A stretch of DNA of 64,000 nt from Malurus cyaneus samueli. Its lineage: Eukaryota; Chordata; Aves; Passeriformes; Maluridae. The stretch covers positions 53,239,967 to 53,303,966 of the forward strand of contig CM019236.1 of assembly GCA_009741485.1 (NCBI GenBank), given 5' to 3'. A program made the position numbers and the translations under genes. Positions 12,991-57,909 of this stretch are shown here, in pieces (the stretch's first letter is position 1; every line of letters begins with the position of its first letter). A model generated the notes under the pieces. It was not told where the DNA came from and did not search any database. It saw only the letters and a list, made by a program, of their open reading frames with translations.

Positions 12991-15900
12991 TTCAGACTTG
13001 AATTTAGTTCTGGTAGCATATTGTAGCCCAGGGTTAAAAAGCCATGTATAACCAATGTGCTCTTTTAAGGGGTGCTGGAGTCATACAATCAGATCTGTGT
13101 TGCTGGCATTCACTTTGTAGGGAGTTGCCTTCAGCAGGTTATTTCTGCATTTGAAAAGGGAAATATTTGATTATATAGGGAAGTTTGTCACCGCAGACTG
13201 TAAATGGCTTTTCAGATGGTTTACTTCTGAGAAATCCCTTGAGGCATATAAACTCATCTTAATTTTTATTTTTTTAAATTTGTGCATACTGTGTTCCAAA
13301 TACATAATGGGGAAGTATTTTCAAAATTTTACATATCCATACAGTATAGACAGAACGTTGGAGTTGTTTATAATCTTAATGTTTGACATATTTTGGGTAG
13401 AGAATCTCCCGTATTAAGTCTCAGTTAAAAGTTACCTATTATTATCACAACTTTCAGATTTCCATAATCTTTGTTTTCCAAACAATAATTAAATCATAAT
13501 TATTTATTAATATATGGACTTTAGTTGTGGGCCTTACTAAATGGATTTATAATTCTTCTGAGTAGGCTTACACAGAATGCAGGTGGATTTGATAGCCAGA
13601 TAAAGAGTTTTCATCTGAAATAGTTTCTTATGTGAAATTCACTAAGCGTATGACATATTGATTTGTGTGTCATAAGAGTATTCAACCCAGTCTTTTGGAG
13701 CATGCCTGTGTGTGAGAGTAGCATTAGAACCTTGCTTCCAAAGACAATCTTTGCAATACTTTGAAGTTGTTCAACTTAGAAGTAATGATGAACATTCTTC
13801 AGCTTCTTTAGTGCTTTACAAATATGCCTTACCTTTGTATGCTTGAAGTGCTGTTCAGAGTTGAATGCGAGTAACTTTTGCAGCTGGTGTATTTTGTGGC
13901 AGGTCGGTTTGTGCATTCAGTAGACATCACGGCGTCCCTACTTGCCCCAGTCATTAACAGCACTTTTTTTTTCCTAAAGGTTCCAAAGAGAGCTGAAGGC
14001 TTCTTAAAACAGATGAAGTGTGCCATTTGCCACTGCTGAGCCCAAAGAGACAGGATATAGACCCTTTTGGTCACTAAAAGGGCTTTGGGGATAAACATGA
14101 TTCCTGTTTTGCAGTGCAGGGCAAGTGAAAAGGGTAGTGTAGTTGTACCCCTATCACACATGTCACAGAGATCCAGTAGGTATCTTTAGGCTATCAGAAC
14201 AATCCCAAGTGTTCAAACCTGAAGCAGCCTTCCTAGCTACCTACCTAACTTAGTGAAAAAAAAAATGAACTAGTTTTTATTTCTATAGTAGATAAATTTA
14301 CATGGCAGCATTGGGAGCATCACTAGTGATTGTGATCTGCTTGGAAGAGCAGAGGAGGAGCAGAGGGAAGGCAGTAAGATGTGTGGTGTAGATATGTCCC
14401 AGTAGGCATTTTACTTGGAGGAGGAGAGACTAAATAGTTGGAAAAATTAGGAAGCCAGGAGTACTGGAACCAAGAGAACTGTAGGGTTAGTACTGGGGAG
14501 GGGATTGAGGTTCTTGAGTGGGACTGGTGCAGAGTAAGAAATGAAAATTGAGAGATACCAAGGGTGGAGGCAAGAGAAAACAATGTGGAGTAAGAATAGA
14601 ACCAAACTGGTGGAAAGCATTTGAGCTGCCAAGGATAAGATTAGGGAGCAAAAGAGTGGTACTGACTCAAGGAATATGAGGGAGTTAAGGTGGGGAGATA
14701 GAGCTTGGGAACTGGTTTTGTTGCCCACATGCTGAGATGAAATTCGGCCGCATAAAAAGAACTAGCAAGATACGTAGAAGAGAGGATCTTCTAGGGAATC
14801 CCGTTTTCCTGGAGAGGCTTAATGGGATGTTGGTCAGCAAAGGCTTAAGTAGCTTCCCTGAGCAGAAGACTCCCATGACTCATGGAGGTCTAGCTAGATG
14901 AAAACCAAACAAGAAGAATGCTGAAGTAAAAATTGTTCAAAATAGCACAATATTTGCTTGTCATGACGAGACGGTGACCACAAGTTGGCTTGTAGGATGA
15001 GTTTCTGTGACCTGGTGTAGTTACTACGAAGATGAGATGCTATTGTAGCTAACCATCCCCACTATTGCTTCTCTGCCTTGCTGGTGAACCATGTTTTTGT
15101 TTTTTAGCATTTACTGCATACCCTGTTAGAGGGAATAGCTTTGAATTTCGGAAGAGTTTAATGAGACGTTCTTAGTCTCTGCTGGGAAACAGCAAATACT
15201 TGTTCTTGCTTAGCTTCATGAGGAAATACATATTTGATTATTGTGAGGCAAATCCATACTTGCAATATCATAAACTATGGTTCCTGCACTACATGTGACC
15301 AGGTTCTCATCTGTGAAAGACATTAGGGTCCCCCAGCAGAAAATAAGGGGGGTAACAGTGAAAAAATCGTATTATGTGGACAAGAATTTAAATTCTCAAG
15401 GCAAGTAATTTAACTGTTTTCTGCTTCAAAAAGCAGCTAACATTTCCTGTATCTGTAAGCTACTCTGGGTTCTATATATGGATTTTACATTTCCTGTCTC
15501 CTTGGCTCCCAGTTAGTCCACAACTCTTCCTGAACTAAAGAACAGCATCTTTTCAAGCTGCATGTTGTCAGAAGAGCTACCCTTTCCTAAAGGTTGCACC
15601 AGGCATATTTGTGTCTTGTTAACTCCCAAAGTTTGATGAAGGCAAAATATGTATACCTGCACCCCACACTGAGTATCTAATTACTGGTATGAAATCTTTA
15701 ATCTTTTTTAAGTTGACAAAAGTCTGTGCTGATAACCAACTCTGCATGCTTGATTTGCCATTTTAACTGCCCCAATTGATGTCAGGCAAACAAATGATGA
15801 TCATTGAATGTTCCCGTGTAGCAGACTGGATTTCATGTATTGAATTGCCTCTCTGATTTTTGTGGTTTATTGTGTCTTCTGACTAGAAAAATGTTAGATG

Positions 15901-17424
15901 AGAAATCAATAGACAGGAGTTTCACAGAAGTCCATAGCCTAAAATCACTTTTAAAGGGGATACTTCCAAACACAGTTAAAACTTAAACGTGAACTGTGAA
16001 CTTAAATGTAGCTAGAAAAAGCAAACCATGTGATTATTACCTACCTCTAACCACAGCTTTACATTGCTGAGGCTGAACCTACGTAAGAAATTAATGCATT
16101 AAATGGCTTTACCATGTGCTTGAGGATGTCAAACCTCTTGGCTATCAGGCTGACATATGTGAGTACCTCGATCCTATCTGAAACATTCCCCAACTATATC
16201 TGTGGACCTGGTTTCTCTTCCAGAAAAACAGCTAAAAAAAGGTATGTTGAACAAAGGAAGTTAAATATATCTTTTCAATAGGATCTGAGGACTGGGGATT
16301 TAAACATTGTCATTAGGGCTTTCAGGGCCTCTTGATTTGTACATAGATGCTGGCAAATATGATAACACCATTTTGGAAAACTGCTGCTAAGTGTGTTTGT
16401 ATTTATGAATTTTCATTTTGAGAACTGTTTTTTTCTAAATGGAACAATCATCATCACTGAAAAAAACTAGTAAGTAAATGAGGCATTGCAGAAATACCTA
16501 AACTATGTATGCTGAAGCACATATTAAGAGTACCTTGCTCCATGCTCTGATGCCCAAGGTAAAAGGCTGAGAGAGGCTGAAAAAGCTACATTAGGTGTGC
16601 TTCCTCCATGGGTACCAGTATAAAAATTAAATTCTAAATTAAATGTAAAATTTGTGTTCTTGAAAAATCTATTTCAACTTTGTTCTGAGTGAGCCATTCA
16701 GTAAGGGGTTATCTAGTGTAGAATGGAAGAAACAAAAATTTCTAAAGTCAGAGCTTTTGTAGGCACACCATCTCCTGGCATTTTGGAGGAACCTGCTGTT
16801 GGGTGTCCCTGTGGAGGTCAAAGAGATGTCAGGACACGCATGACAAGGAGAGAGACCTTGTAAGAAAATGCTATTGCTGAAAGCAAGATAATATGAAACA
16901 TGTCCAAAATTCATCAGTTGAATGAGATTAATGGTCTGTTTAGCTTGATACTAATTACTGTATTGGTTCTGAAAAGCTGTTTTTTTGCTGTTGCAAGAAG
17001 AGACCGCTTAACAAGTTTTCCTCACCTTAGACAACATTGAGTGTAAAAGAAAGTCAACATCTTTATACTAAATGGTTATTAAATTACTCCACTGAGTGGT
17101 TACAGTATGTTGTAGATGTACACTTTCTGTTGACCATTTTAAAGCTTTTGTCTTCCAAGTTTCTGTTTGCCTGATTAGTTTCTGAGTTTTAATAAAAATC
17201 AATGAACTGTTGGGAAACTGAAGGAAAACTGTACCCCCTGTAACTGTAGCTCTTGTCATGTCTTTTTTTTCCAAGTACATGTTCTGGGTGAGGATCTGTC
17301 TTCCTGAAGGTGTAGAAAATGACAACCTCCAAATTTTTCAAGCTGAACCCACCAAAGGCAGCAAACCGTGACACTCTTGATTTATTTTTGAGGCGCTGTA
17401 AAAGTGCTTTGACACCTACATTGA
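12991..17424. other. Left-arm gene-free stretch
   Basis: Mirror of 21,756-26,208, which is the PGGT1B 3' UTR plus downstream flank in the right arm. From about 14,000 to 17,400 the two arms are nearly identical. Short open frames here are the same in both arms but resemble no protein and have no splice or codon pattern. No further feature is seen. Confidence 0.6.
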
Positions 17425-18690
17425 GGGCATCATAGAATCATGGAATAGGTTGGGTTGGAAGGGACATTAAGGATCATCTTTCCAACCCCTGCCATGGAGG
17501 CATTCATTAGATCCAGGTTTCAGAGTCCATTCATGGCTTGAATACTTCAGGATGGGGCATCCACAGCTTCTCTGGGCAAACGTGCTCCAGTGCCTCACCC
17601 TCTCACAGTGAAAATTTCTTCCAAATCACTAAATTCACTCTCTTGTCATTTAGGCCATTCCCTTGTCCTGTCACTTCATCCCTTGTAAAAAGTCCCTCTC
17701 CAATTTTTTGTAGGTCCCTTTGGGTACTGGAAGGTGCTATAAGGTCTCCCTGTGGCCGAACAATCCCCTCTCAGCCTGTTTTCATAGGAGGGATGTTCCA
17801 GCCTTCTGATCACCTTCATGGCCTCCTCTGCTGCACACACTCCAAAAGGTCCATGTCCTCCTCTTGAGGATCCCAGAGCTGGACACAGCATCCAAACAGG
17901 ATCTCACCAGAGCACAGCAGAGCAGAGGGGCACAATCCCTTCCCTCCCCTGCTGCCACGTTGCTTTGGATGCAGCCCAGGACACGTTGGCTCTCTGGGCT
18001 GGCAGTGCACCTGTGGGTCATGTCCAGCCTCTCACCCACAGCACCAAGTCCTTCTCGTGCTCTCTGTCCGTTGCCCAGCCTGTCCTCTGTCTTCAGACCT
18101 TGCACTGGGCTTTGTTGACTCCATGAGGCTCTCACAACCCCTTCTCAGTCTGTCAAGGTCCTGGTGGATGCATCCCTCCCAGTGTGTGGGCAGCACCACA
18201 CAGCTCAGTGTTCATTGCACAGCTGTGCCACTGTCCCTGCTGCCCACAGGATGTCAACTGTGCCAGTCCCAGACCACGTTGCACAAGGCCAGTCATCAGC
18301 TCTCAGACATTTAGTGTTGACCACAACTCTTTAGTAAGACAATACAGCCCATTCCTTATCCATCAAGTGGTCCAGCTCTCCAGCTGAGAGCAAGGATGGC
18401 ATATGGGACAGTGTCAAAGCTTTAACAAGTCCACATGTATGCTGTCACTTGCCCTTGCTGCATCCATCCATGTAGCATTAGAAGGCCACCAAAATTTCAG
18501 GCACAATTGGCCCTTAGTGAGGCCATGCTGGCTGTCAACAGGCACCTACTTATTTTCCAGTGCTTAGCATAGTTTTTAGGAGGATTTGCTCCATCATCAT
18601 GCCTTCCACCAAGGTGAGACTGGCCTCCTTTAAAATGTCTGTCTGTAGGCTCTGTACTTGGGAATGGGACTGGACAGAAGTAGGCATTGT
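17425..18690 (-). mobile_element. CR1 LINE fragment (left-arm copy)
   Basis: A 5'-truncated CR1. The 3' end lies at ~17,430 (CCATGATTCTATGATG on the minus strand). The minus strand then gives, with frameshifts, the CR1 ORF2 C-terminal half: LGCIQ, LVRSCLDA, DLLE-VQ-R and VVRHWE-like words. Further in come AFDTVPY and MEQIL-like reverse-transcriptase words. It is broken by indels. Mirror copy at 20,430-21,755. Confidence 0.85.
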
Positions 18691-18859
18691 CACTGGAGAA
18701 CAAGTAGGAATCTGGGAAGAAAATGGTCCTGACTTTCAGTAAAAAGAGGAAGTTCCCTCTAGGAAGAGAAAATCTGTGGTGACAGTCTGTATGCTCTCAC
18801 TTTGAGAATTAAAAATGTTAAGGAAAGAACTTTCACCTTGCCAAGTAAGTTGTTTCTAT

Positions 18860-19350
18860 TTCTGGCACAGCATTGGTGCTGTCTCCCCAATATTCTTGCC
18901 TGCCCAGTCAGTAGGGTAAGGGTGGGTACAATTCTGGGAGGGACACAGCCCCCCCTGACCCCAACTGATCCAAGGGTATTCCATAGCACACGGACCTGCT
19001 CAGATATAACCGTAAAACAAGGAGAGAACGGGGGCATTTTTTATTTACTATTATTTACTAAATGTACTATTTACTATTTATTTACTAAATGTTCGCCTTC
19101 TGGAGCAGCCCCTCCACATGCTGAGGCCCTGTTCTGAGAAGAGGCTGAACATCGCTCGCAATGGGAAGTAGAAAATAAACCTATTTTTTTTCTTTGCTTA
19201 TGCAAGTGCAAACTCTCACTTTTGCAGTAAACTGTCTTATCTCAACCTATGAGTCCTTTTCCGTCTTATTTTCTCTCCTGAAGAGCTGCTAAGGAGAGTG
19301 ACAGAGTGGCTTGGCAGGCACCTGGTGCCCAACCCAGGTGAACCCACACA
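18860..19350 (+). mobile_element. ERV LTR at palindrome axis (left)
   Basis: The plus strand follows the common avian ERV LTR: a GGGACACAGCC...CTGACCCCAACTGATCCAAGGGTATTCCATA stretch, a GATATAA TATA-like box near 19,002, then GGGAAGTAG, CAGTAAACTGTCTTATCTCAACC and a 3' end at AACCCACACA (19,341-19,350). The inserted TTTATTTACTA-type tandem units at 19,038-19,090 are not part of the LTR as I know it. The 5' boundary is unclear. No gag, pol or env follows, so it is a solo or partial LTR. Confidence 0.7.
19038..19092. repeat. TTTACTA-type tandem repeat
   Basis: Imperfect short tandem units of TATTTACTA/AAATGTACT lie inside the LTR. The mirror run is at 20,035-20,085. The unit count differs slightly between arms. 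Confidence 0.7.
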
Positions 19351-19425
19351 CCTGTGCACCAATGAAGCACTTTTGGGTGCTCAGTCTGGGAGAGCACGGA
19401 GGCTTCCATGAGGCAGTTTCTGTAT
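19191..19425 (+). repeat. 235-bp gap-edge repeat, copy 1
   Basis: This is identical to 19,451-19,686 apart from one T. It holds the last ~160 bp of the LTR plus ~75 bp of flank. It abuts the N run on its right, while copy 2 begins directly after the Ns. Such a direct repeat across a fixed-size gap is what an unmerged contig overlap looks like. Confidence 0.9.
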
Positions 19426-19450
19426 NNNNNNNNNNNNNNNNNNNNNNNNN
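19426..19450. other. Assembly gap, 25 Ns
   Basis: Exactly 25 unknown bases. The same sequence on both sides implies a negative gap, meaning the flanking contigs overlap and no sequence is missing. Confidence 0.95.
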
Positions 19451-19686
19451 TCTTTTGCTTATGCAAGTGCAAACTCTCACTTTTGCAGTAAACTGTCTTA
19501 TCTCAACCTATGAGTCCTTTTCCGTCTTATTTTCTCTCCTGAAGAGCTGCTAAGGAGAGTGACAGAGTGGCTTGGCAGGCACCTGGTGCCCAACCCAGGT
19601 GAACCCACACACCTGTGCACCAATGAAGCACTTTTGGGTGCTCAGTCTGGGAGAGCACGGAGGCTTCCATGAGGCAGTTTCTGTAT
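19451..19686 (+). repeat. 235-bp gap-edge repeat, copy 2
   Basis: Repeat of 19,191-19,425, starting with the LTR 3' end (to ~19,611) and ending with TTTCTGTAT. It then passes directly into the inverted copy of segment A at the GATC of 19,687. Confidence 0.9.
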
Positions 19687-19926
19687 GATCCACCCGGGCT
19701 TCCATCCGGAACTCTCCCTGTGTTCTCTTTGCTCCAGCGCATGAGACAAAGCTCTGCCCTCACCCTCGGAGGGAGGATCCCACCTTGTCCTTTATTAGTG
19801 AACTCTGCAAAAGCAAAAGTTTGAAGTGAACGTGGCAGAACAGAAGGCAATTTTTTCGTGGTTTATCACCCTTCCTGAGTGCTTGTGGGACAGGAGCAGT
19901 GCTTTACCCTGCCTAAACTATATGCA
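19687..19926 (-). repeat. Segment A, inverted copy
   Basis: Reverse complement of 7,671-7,914, with small indels. It is followed by an A-run (~19,927-19,938), where the right palindrome arm begins inside the mirrored LTR. Confidence 0.75.
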
Positions 19927-19929
19927 CAA

Positions 19930-20300
19930 AAAAAAAAATAGGTTTATTTTCTACTTCCCATTGGCGAGCGATGTTCAGCCTCTTCTCAGAACAGGGCCTC
20001 AGCATGTGGAGGGGCTGCTCCAGAAGGCGAACATTTAGTAAATAAATAGTAAATAGTACATTTAGTAAATAAATAGTAAATAAAAAATGCCCCCGTTCCT
20101 CCTCCTTGTCTTAGCGTTTATATCTGAGCAGGTACCGTGTGCTATGGAATACCCCTTGGATCAGTTGGGGTCAGCTGGGGGGGCTGTGTCCCCTCCCAGA
20201 ATTGTACCCACCCTTACCCTACTGACTGGGCAGGCAAGAATATTGGGGAGACAGCACCAATGCTGTGCCAGAAATAGAAACAACTTACTTGGCAAGGTGA
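19930..20300 (-). mobile_element. ERV LTR part, right-arm mirror
   Basis: Minus-strand copy of the LTR at 18,860-19,350. It lacks the LTR 3' end because the arm stops at the A-run near 19,930. Here the GGGAGGGGACACAGCC and AGCTGACCCCAACTGATCC words and a GATATAAAC TATA-like box are more complete than in the left arm. Confidence 0.65.
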
Positions 20301-20429
20301 AAGTTCTTTCCTTAACATTTTTAATTCTCAAAGTGAGAGCATACAGACTGTCACCACAGATTTTCTCTTCCTAGAGGAACTTCCTCTTTTTACTGAAAGT
20401 CAGGACCATTTTCTTCCCCAGATTCCTAC

Positions 20430-21755
20430 TTGTTCTCCAGTGACAATGCCTACTTCTGTCCAGTCCCATTCCCAAGTACAGAGCCTACAGACAGACATTT
20501 TAAAGGAGGCCAGTCTCACCTTGGTGGAAGGCATGATGATGGAGCAAATCCTCCTAAAAACTATGCTAAGGCACGTGGAAAATAAGTAGGTGCCTTGTGA
20601 CAGCCAGCATGGCCTCACTAAGGGCCAATTGTGCCTGACAATTTTGGTGGCCTTCTAAAATGGGCCTACATGGATGGATGCAGCAAGGGCAAGTGACAGC
20701 ATACATGTGGACTTGTGTAAAGCCTTTGACACTGTCCCATATGCCATCCTTGCTCTCAGCTGGAGAGCTGGACCACTTGATGGATAAGGAATGGGCTGTA
20801 TGGTCTTACTCAAGAGTTGTGGTCAACACTAAATGTCTGAGAGCAGTGATGACTGGCCTTGTGCAGAGGCTGGTCCTGGGACTGGCACAGTTTGACATCC
20901 TGTGGGCAGCAGGGACAGTGGCACTAGTGTGCAATGACACTGAGCTGTGTGGTGCTGCCCACACACTGGGAGGGATGGCATCCACCAGGGACCTGGACAG
21001 ACTTGAGAAGGAGGATTGTGAGAGCCTCATGGATTTCAACACAGCCCAGTGCAAGGTCCTGAAGACAGGAGGACAGGCTGGGCAACGGACTGAGAGCACT
21101 GAGAAGGACTTGGGGGTGCTGTGGGTGAGAGGCTGGACATGACCCGGCCATGGCACTGCCAGCCCAGAGAGCCAAACGTGTCCTGGGCTGCTCCAAAACA
21201 GCGGCAGCAGGGGAGGGAAGGATTGTGCCCCTCTGCTCTTGCTCTGCTTGGTGAGATCCTGTTTGAGTGCTGTGTCCAGCTCTGGGATCCTCAAGAGAGA
21301 GAATGGACCTTTTGGAGTCGTGTGCAGCAGAGGAGGCCATGAAGTGAGTCAGAAGGCGTGGAACACCCTCTCTATGAAAACAGGCTGAGAGGGGATTGTT
21401 CGGCCACAGGGAGACCTTATAGCACCTTCCAGTACCCAAAGGGACCCTACAAAAAAATGGAGAGGGACTTTTTACAAGGGCATGAAGTGACAGGACAAGC
21501 GGGAATGGCTTAAGACTGAAAGAGAGTGAATTTAGATATTTGGAAGAAATTCTTCACTGTGAGAGTGGTGAGGCACTGGGAGCACGTTTGCCCAGAGAAG
21601 CTGTGGATGCCCCATCCTGTGAAGTGTTCAAATCCAGATATGACTGGCTCTGAACAGCCTGATCTAGTGGGAGGTGTCCCTACCCATGGCAGGGGGGTTG
21701 GAATGGATGATCCTTAATGTCCCTTCCAACCCAACCTATTCCATGATTCTATGAT
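20430..21755 (+). mobile_element. CR1 LINE fragment (right-arm copy)
   Basis: A 5'-truncated CR1 in plus orientation. It runs from MMEQILLKTML-like reverse-transcriptase words (~20,535) through AFDTVPY (~20,725), LCGAAHTL (~20,945), RDLDRLEKED (~20,990), KDLGVLW (~21,100) and FTVRVVRHWEH (~21,545) to a 3' end CCATGATTCTATGATG at ~21,755. Order and words match CR1 ORF2. Frameshifts break it. It lies downstream of PGGT1B on the opposite strand. Confidence 0.85.
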
Positions 21756-24700
21756 GCCCTCAATGTAGGTGTCAAAGCACTTTTACAGCGCCTCAAAAAT
21801 AAATCAAGAGTGTCACGGTTTGCTGCCTTTGGTGGGTTCAGCTTGAAAAATTTGGAGGTTGTCATTTTCTACACCTTCAGGAAGACAGATCCTCACCCAG
21901 AACATGTAACTTGGAAAAAAAAGACATGACAAGAGCTACAGTTCACAGGGAGTTACAGGGTTTTCCTTCAGTTTCCCAACAGTTCATTGATTTTTATTAA
22001 AACTCAGAAACTAATCAGGCAAACAGAAACTTGGAAGACAAAAGCTTTAAAATGGTCAACAGAAAGTGTACATCTACAACATACTGTAACCACTCAGTGG
22101 AGTAATTTAATAACCATTTAGTATAAAGATGTTGACTTTCTTTTACACTCAATGTTGTCTAAGGTGAGGAAAACTTGTTAAGCGGTCTCTTCTTGCAACA
22201 GCAAAAAAACAGCTTTTCAGAACCAATACAGTAATTAGTATCAAGCTAAACAGACCATTAATCTCATTCAACTGATGAATTTTGGACATGTTTCATATTA
22301 TCTTGCTTTCAGCAATAGCATTTTCTTACAAGGTCTCTCTCCTTGTCATGCGTGTCCTGACATCTCTTTGACCTCCACAGGGACACCCAACAGCAGGTTC
22401 CTCCAAAATGCCAGGAGATGGTGTGCCTACAAAAGCTCTGACTTTAGAAATTTTTGTTTCTTCCATTCTACACTAGATAACCCCTTACTGAATGGCTCAC
22501 TCAGAACAAAGTTGAAATAGATTTTTCAGGAAACACAAATGTTTTTACATTTAATTTAGAATTTAATTTTTATACTGGTACCCATGGAGGAAGCACACCT
22601 AATGTAGCTTTTTCAGCCTCTCTCAGCCTTTTACCTTGGGCATCAGAGCATGGAGCAAGGTACTCTTAATATGTGCTTCAGCATACATAGTTTAGGTATT
22701 TCTGCAATGCCTCATTTACTTACTAGTTTTTTTCAGTGATGATGATTGTTCCATTTAGAAAAAAACAGTTCTCAAAATGAAAATTCATAAATACAAACAC
22801 ACTTAGCAGCAGTTTTCCAAAATGGTGTTATCATATTTGCCAGCATCTATGTACAAATCAAGAGGCCCTGAAAGCCCTAATGACAATGTTTAAATCCCCA
22901 GTCCTCAGATCCTATTGAAAAGATATATTTAACTTCCTTTGTTCAACATACCTTTTTTTAGCTGTTTTTCTGGAAGAGAAACCAGGTCCACAGATATAGT
23001 TGGGGAATGTTTCAGATAGGATCGAGGTACTCACATATGTCAGCCTGATAGCCAAGAGGTTTGACATCCTCAAGCACATGGTAAAGCCATTTAATGCATT
23101 AATTTCTTACGTAGGTTCAGCCTCAGCAATGTAAAGCTGTGGTTAGAGGTAGGTAATAATCACATGGTTTGCTTTTTCTAGCTACATTTAAGTTCACAGT
23201 TCACGTTTAAGTTTTAACTGTGTTTGGAAGTATCCCCTTTAAAAGTGATTTTAGGCTATGGACTTCTGTGAAACTCCTGTCTATTGATTTCTCATCTAAC
23301 ATTTTTCTAGTCAGAAGACACAATAAACCACAAAAATCAGAGAGGCAATTCAATACATGCAGAATCCAGATGTCTGCTACACGGGAACATTCAATGATCA
23401 TCATTTGTTTGCCTGACATCAATTGGGGCAGTTAAAATGGCAAATCAAGCATGCAGAGTTGGTTATCAGCACAGACTTTTGTCAACTTAAAAAAGATTAA
23501 AGATTTCATACCAGTAATTAGATACTCAGTGTGGGGTGCAGGTATACATATTTTGCCTTCATCAAACTTTGGGAGTTAACAAGACACAAATATGCCTGGT
23601 GCAACCTTTAGGAAAGGGTAGCTCTTCTGACAACATGCAGCTTGAAAAGATGCTGTTCTTTAGTTCAGGAAGAGTTGTGGACTAACTGGGAGCCAAGGAG
23701 ACAGGAAATGTAAAATCCATATATAGAACCCAGAGTAGCTTACAGATACAGGAAATGTTAGCTGCTTTTTGAAGCAGAAAACAGTTAAATTACTTGCCTT
23801 GAGAATTTAAATTCTTGTCCACATAATACGATTTTTTCACTGTTACCCCCCTTATTTTCTGCTGGGGGACCCTAATGTCTTTCACAGATGAGAACCTGGT
23901 CACATGTAGTGCAGGAACCATAGTTTATGATATTGCAAGTATGGATTTGCCTCACAATAATCAAATATGTATTTCCTCATGAAGCTAAGCAAGAACAAGT
24001 ATTTGCTGTTTCCCAGCAGAGACTAAGAACGTCTCATTAAACTCTTCCGAAATTCAAAGCTATTCCCTCTAACAGGGTATGCAGTAAATGCTAAAAAACA
24101 AAAACATGGTTCACCAGCAAGGCAGAGAAGCAATAGTGGGGATGGTTAGCTACAATAGCATCTCATCTTCGTAGTAACTACACCAGGTCACAGAAACTCA
24201 TCCTACAAGCCAACTTGTGGTCACCGTCTCGTCATGACAAGCAAATATTGTGCTATTTTGAACAATTTTTACTTCAGCATTCTTCTTGTTTGGTTTTCAT
24301 CTAGCTAGACCTCCATGAGTCATGGGAGTCTTCTGCTCAGGGAAGCTACTTAAGCCTTTGCTGACCAACATCCCATTAAGCCTCTCCAGGAAAACGGGAT
24401 TCCCTAGAAGATCCTCTCTTCTACGTATCTTGCTAGTTCTTTTTATGCGGCCGAATTTCATCTCAGCATGTGGGCAACAAAACCAGTTCCCAAGCTCTAT
24501 CTCCCCACCTTAACTCCCTCATATTCCTTGAGTCAGTACCACTCTTTTGCTCCCTAATCTTATCCTTGGCAGCTCAAATGCTTTCCACCAGTTTGGTTCT
24601 ATTCTTACTCCACATTGTTTTCTCTTGCCTCCACCCTTGGTATCTCTCAATTTTCATTTCTTACTCTGCACCAGTCCCACTCAAGAACCTCAATCCCCTC

Positions 24701-26208
24701 CCCAGTACTAACCCTACAGTTCTCTTGGTTCCAGTACTCCTGGCTTCCTAATTTTTCCAACTATTTAGTCTCTCCTCCTCCAAGTAAAATGCCTACTGGG
24801 ACATATCTACACCACACATCTTACTGCCTTCCCTCTGCTCCTCCTCTGCTCTTCCAAGCAGATCACAATCACTAGTGATGCTCCCAATGCTGCCATGTAA
24901 ATTTATCTACTATAGAAATAAAAACTAGTTCATTTTTTTTTTCACTAAGTTAGGTAGGTAGCTAGGAAGGCTGCTTCAGGTTTGAACACTTGGGATTGTT
25001 CTGATAGCCTAAAGATACCTACTGGATCTCTGTGACATGTGTGATAGGGGTACAACTACACTACCCTTTTCACTTGCCCTGCACTGCAAAACAGGAATCA
25101 TGTTTATCCCCAAAGCCCTTTTAGTGACCAAAAGGGTCTATATCCTGTCTCTTTGGGCTCAGCAGTGGCAAATGGCACACTTCATCTGTTTTAAGAAGCC
25201 TTCAGCTCTCTTTGGAACCTTTAGGAAAAAAAAAGTGCTGTTAATGACTGGCAAGTAGGACGCCGTGATGTCTACTGAATGCACAAACCGACCTGCCACA
25301 AATACACCAGCTGCAAAGTTACTCGCTTCAACTCTGAACAGCACTTCAAGCATACAAAGTAAGGCACTAGTAAAGCACTAAAGAAGCTGAGAATGTTCAT
25401 CATTACTCTAAGTTGAACAACTTCAAAGTATTGCAAAGGATTGTCTTTGGAAGCAGGTTCTAATGCTACTCTCACACACAGGCATGCTTCCAAAAGACTG
25501 GGTTGAATATCTCTTATTGACACACATCAATATGTCATACGCTTAGTGAATTTCACATGAAGAAACTATTTCAGATGAAAACTCTTTATCTGGCTATCAA
25601 TCCACTGCATCTGTGTAAAGCCTACTCAGAAGAATTATCAAATCCATTTAGTAAGGCCACACAACTTTAAAAGTCCAGTATATTGAATAAAATAATTTTA
25701 TTTGTATTTAATTAATTTGTTTTTGAAAACAAAGATTATGGAATCTGAAAGTTGATAATAATAGGTAACTTTTAACTGAGACTTAATACGGGAGATTCTC
25801 TACCCAAAAATATGTCAAACATTAAGATTATAAAGAACTCCAACGTTCTGTGCTATACTGTATGATATGTAAACAATTTTGAAAATACTTCCCCATTATG
25901 TATTTTGACACAGTATGCACAAATTTAAAAAAATAAAATTAAGATGAAGTTTATATGCCTCAAGGGATTTCTCAGAAGTAAAGCCATCTGAAAAGCCATT
26001 TACAGTCTGCGGTGACAAACTTCTATATAATCAAAATATTTCCCTTTTCACAATGCAGAATAACCTGCTGAAGGCAACTCCCTATCAAAGTGATGCCAGC
26101 AACACAGATCTGATTGTATGACTCCAGCACTTAAAAGAGCACATTGGTTATACATGGCTTTTAACCCTGGGCTACAATTATGCTACCAGAACTAAATTCA
26201 AGTCTGAA
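21756..26208 (-). other. PGGT1B 3' UTR and downstream flank
   Basis: No coding exon follows the PGGT1B stop in this direction. An AATAAA on the minus strand at 25,697-25,702, about 510 nt after the stop, is a plausible poly(A) signal, but the true 3' end is not determined. The rest is unremarkable AT-rich sequence mirrored in the left arm. Confidence 0.5.
25697..25702 (-). terminator. Candidate PGGT1B poly(A) signal
   Basis: A canonical AATAAA hexamer on the minus strand ~510 nt past the stop codon. Chosen only by position and sequence; other sites may be used. Confidence 0.35.

Positions 26209-57909
<31,701 letters not shown>

Noticed and set aside
14323..16914. Open frames translated identically in both arms (mirrors at 22,275-24,875)
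   Set aside because: Identity comes from the duplicated DNA, not selection. The frames are short, with no family match or splice context.
19038..19092. Tandem TTTACTA units as a possible CRISPR or regulatory array
   Set aside because: Degenerate AT-rich microsatellite inside a bird LTR; no spacers or conserved repeats.
20660..21439. 160-171 codon open frames in both directions
   Set aside because: They are CR1 ORF2 remains and their shadows, broken by frameshifts, not host genes.
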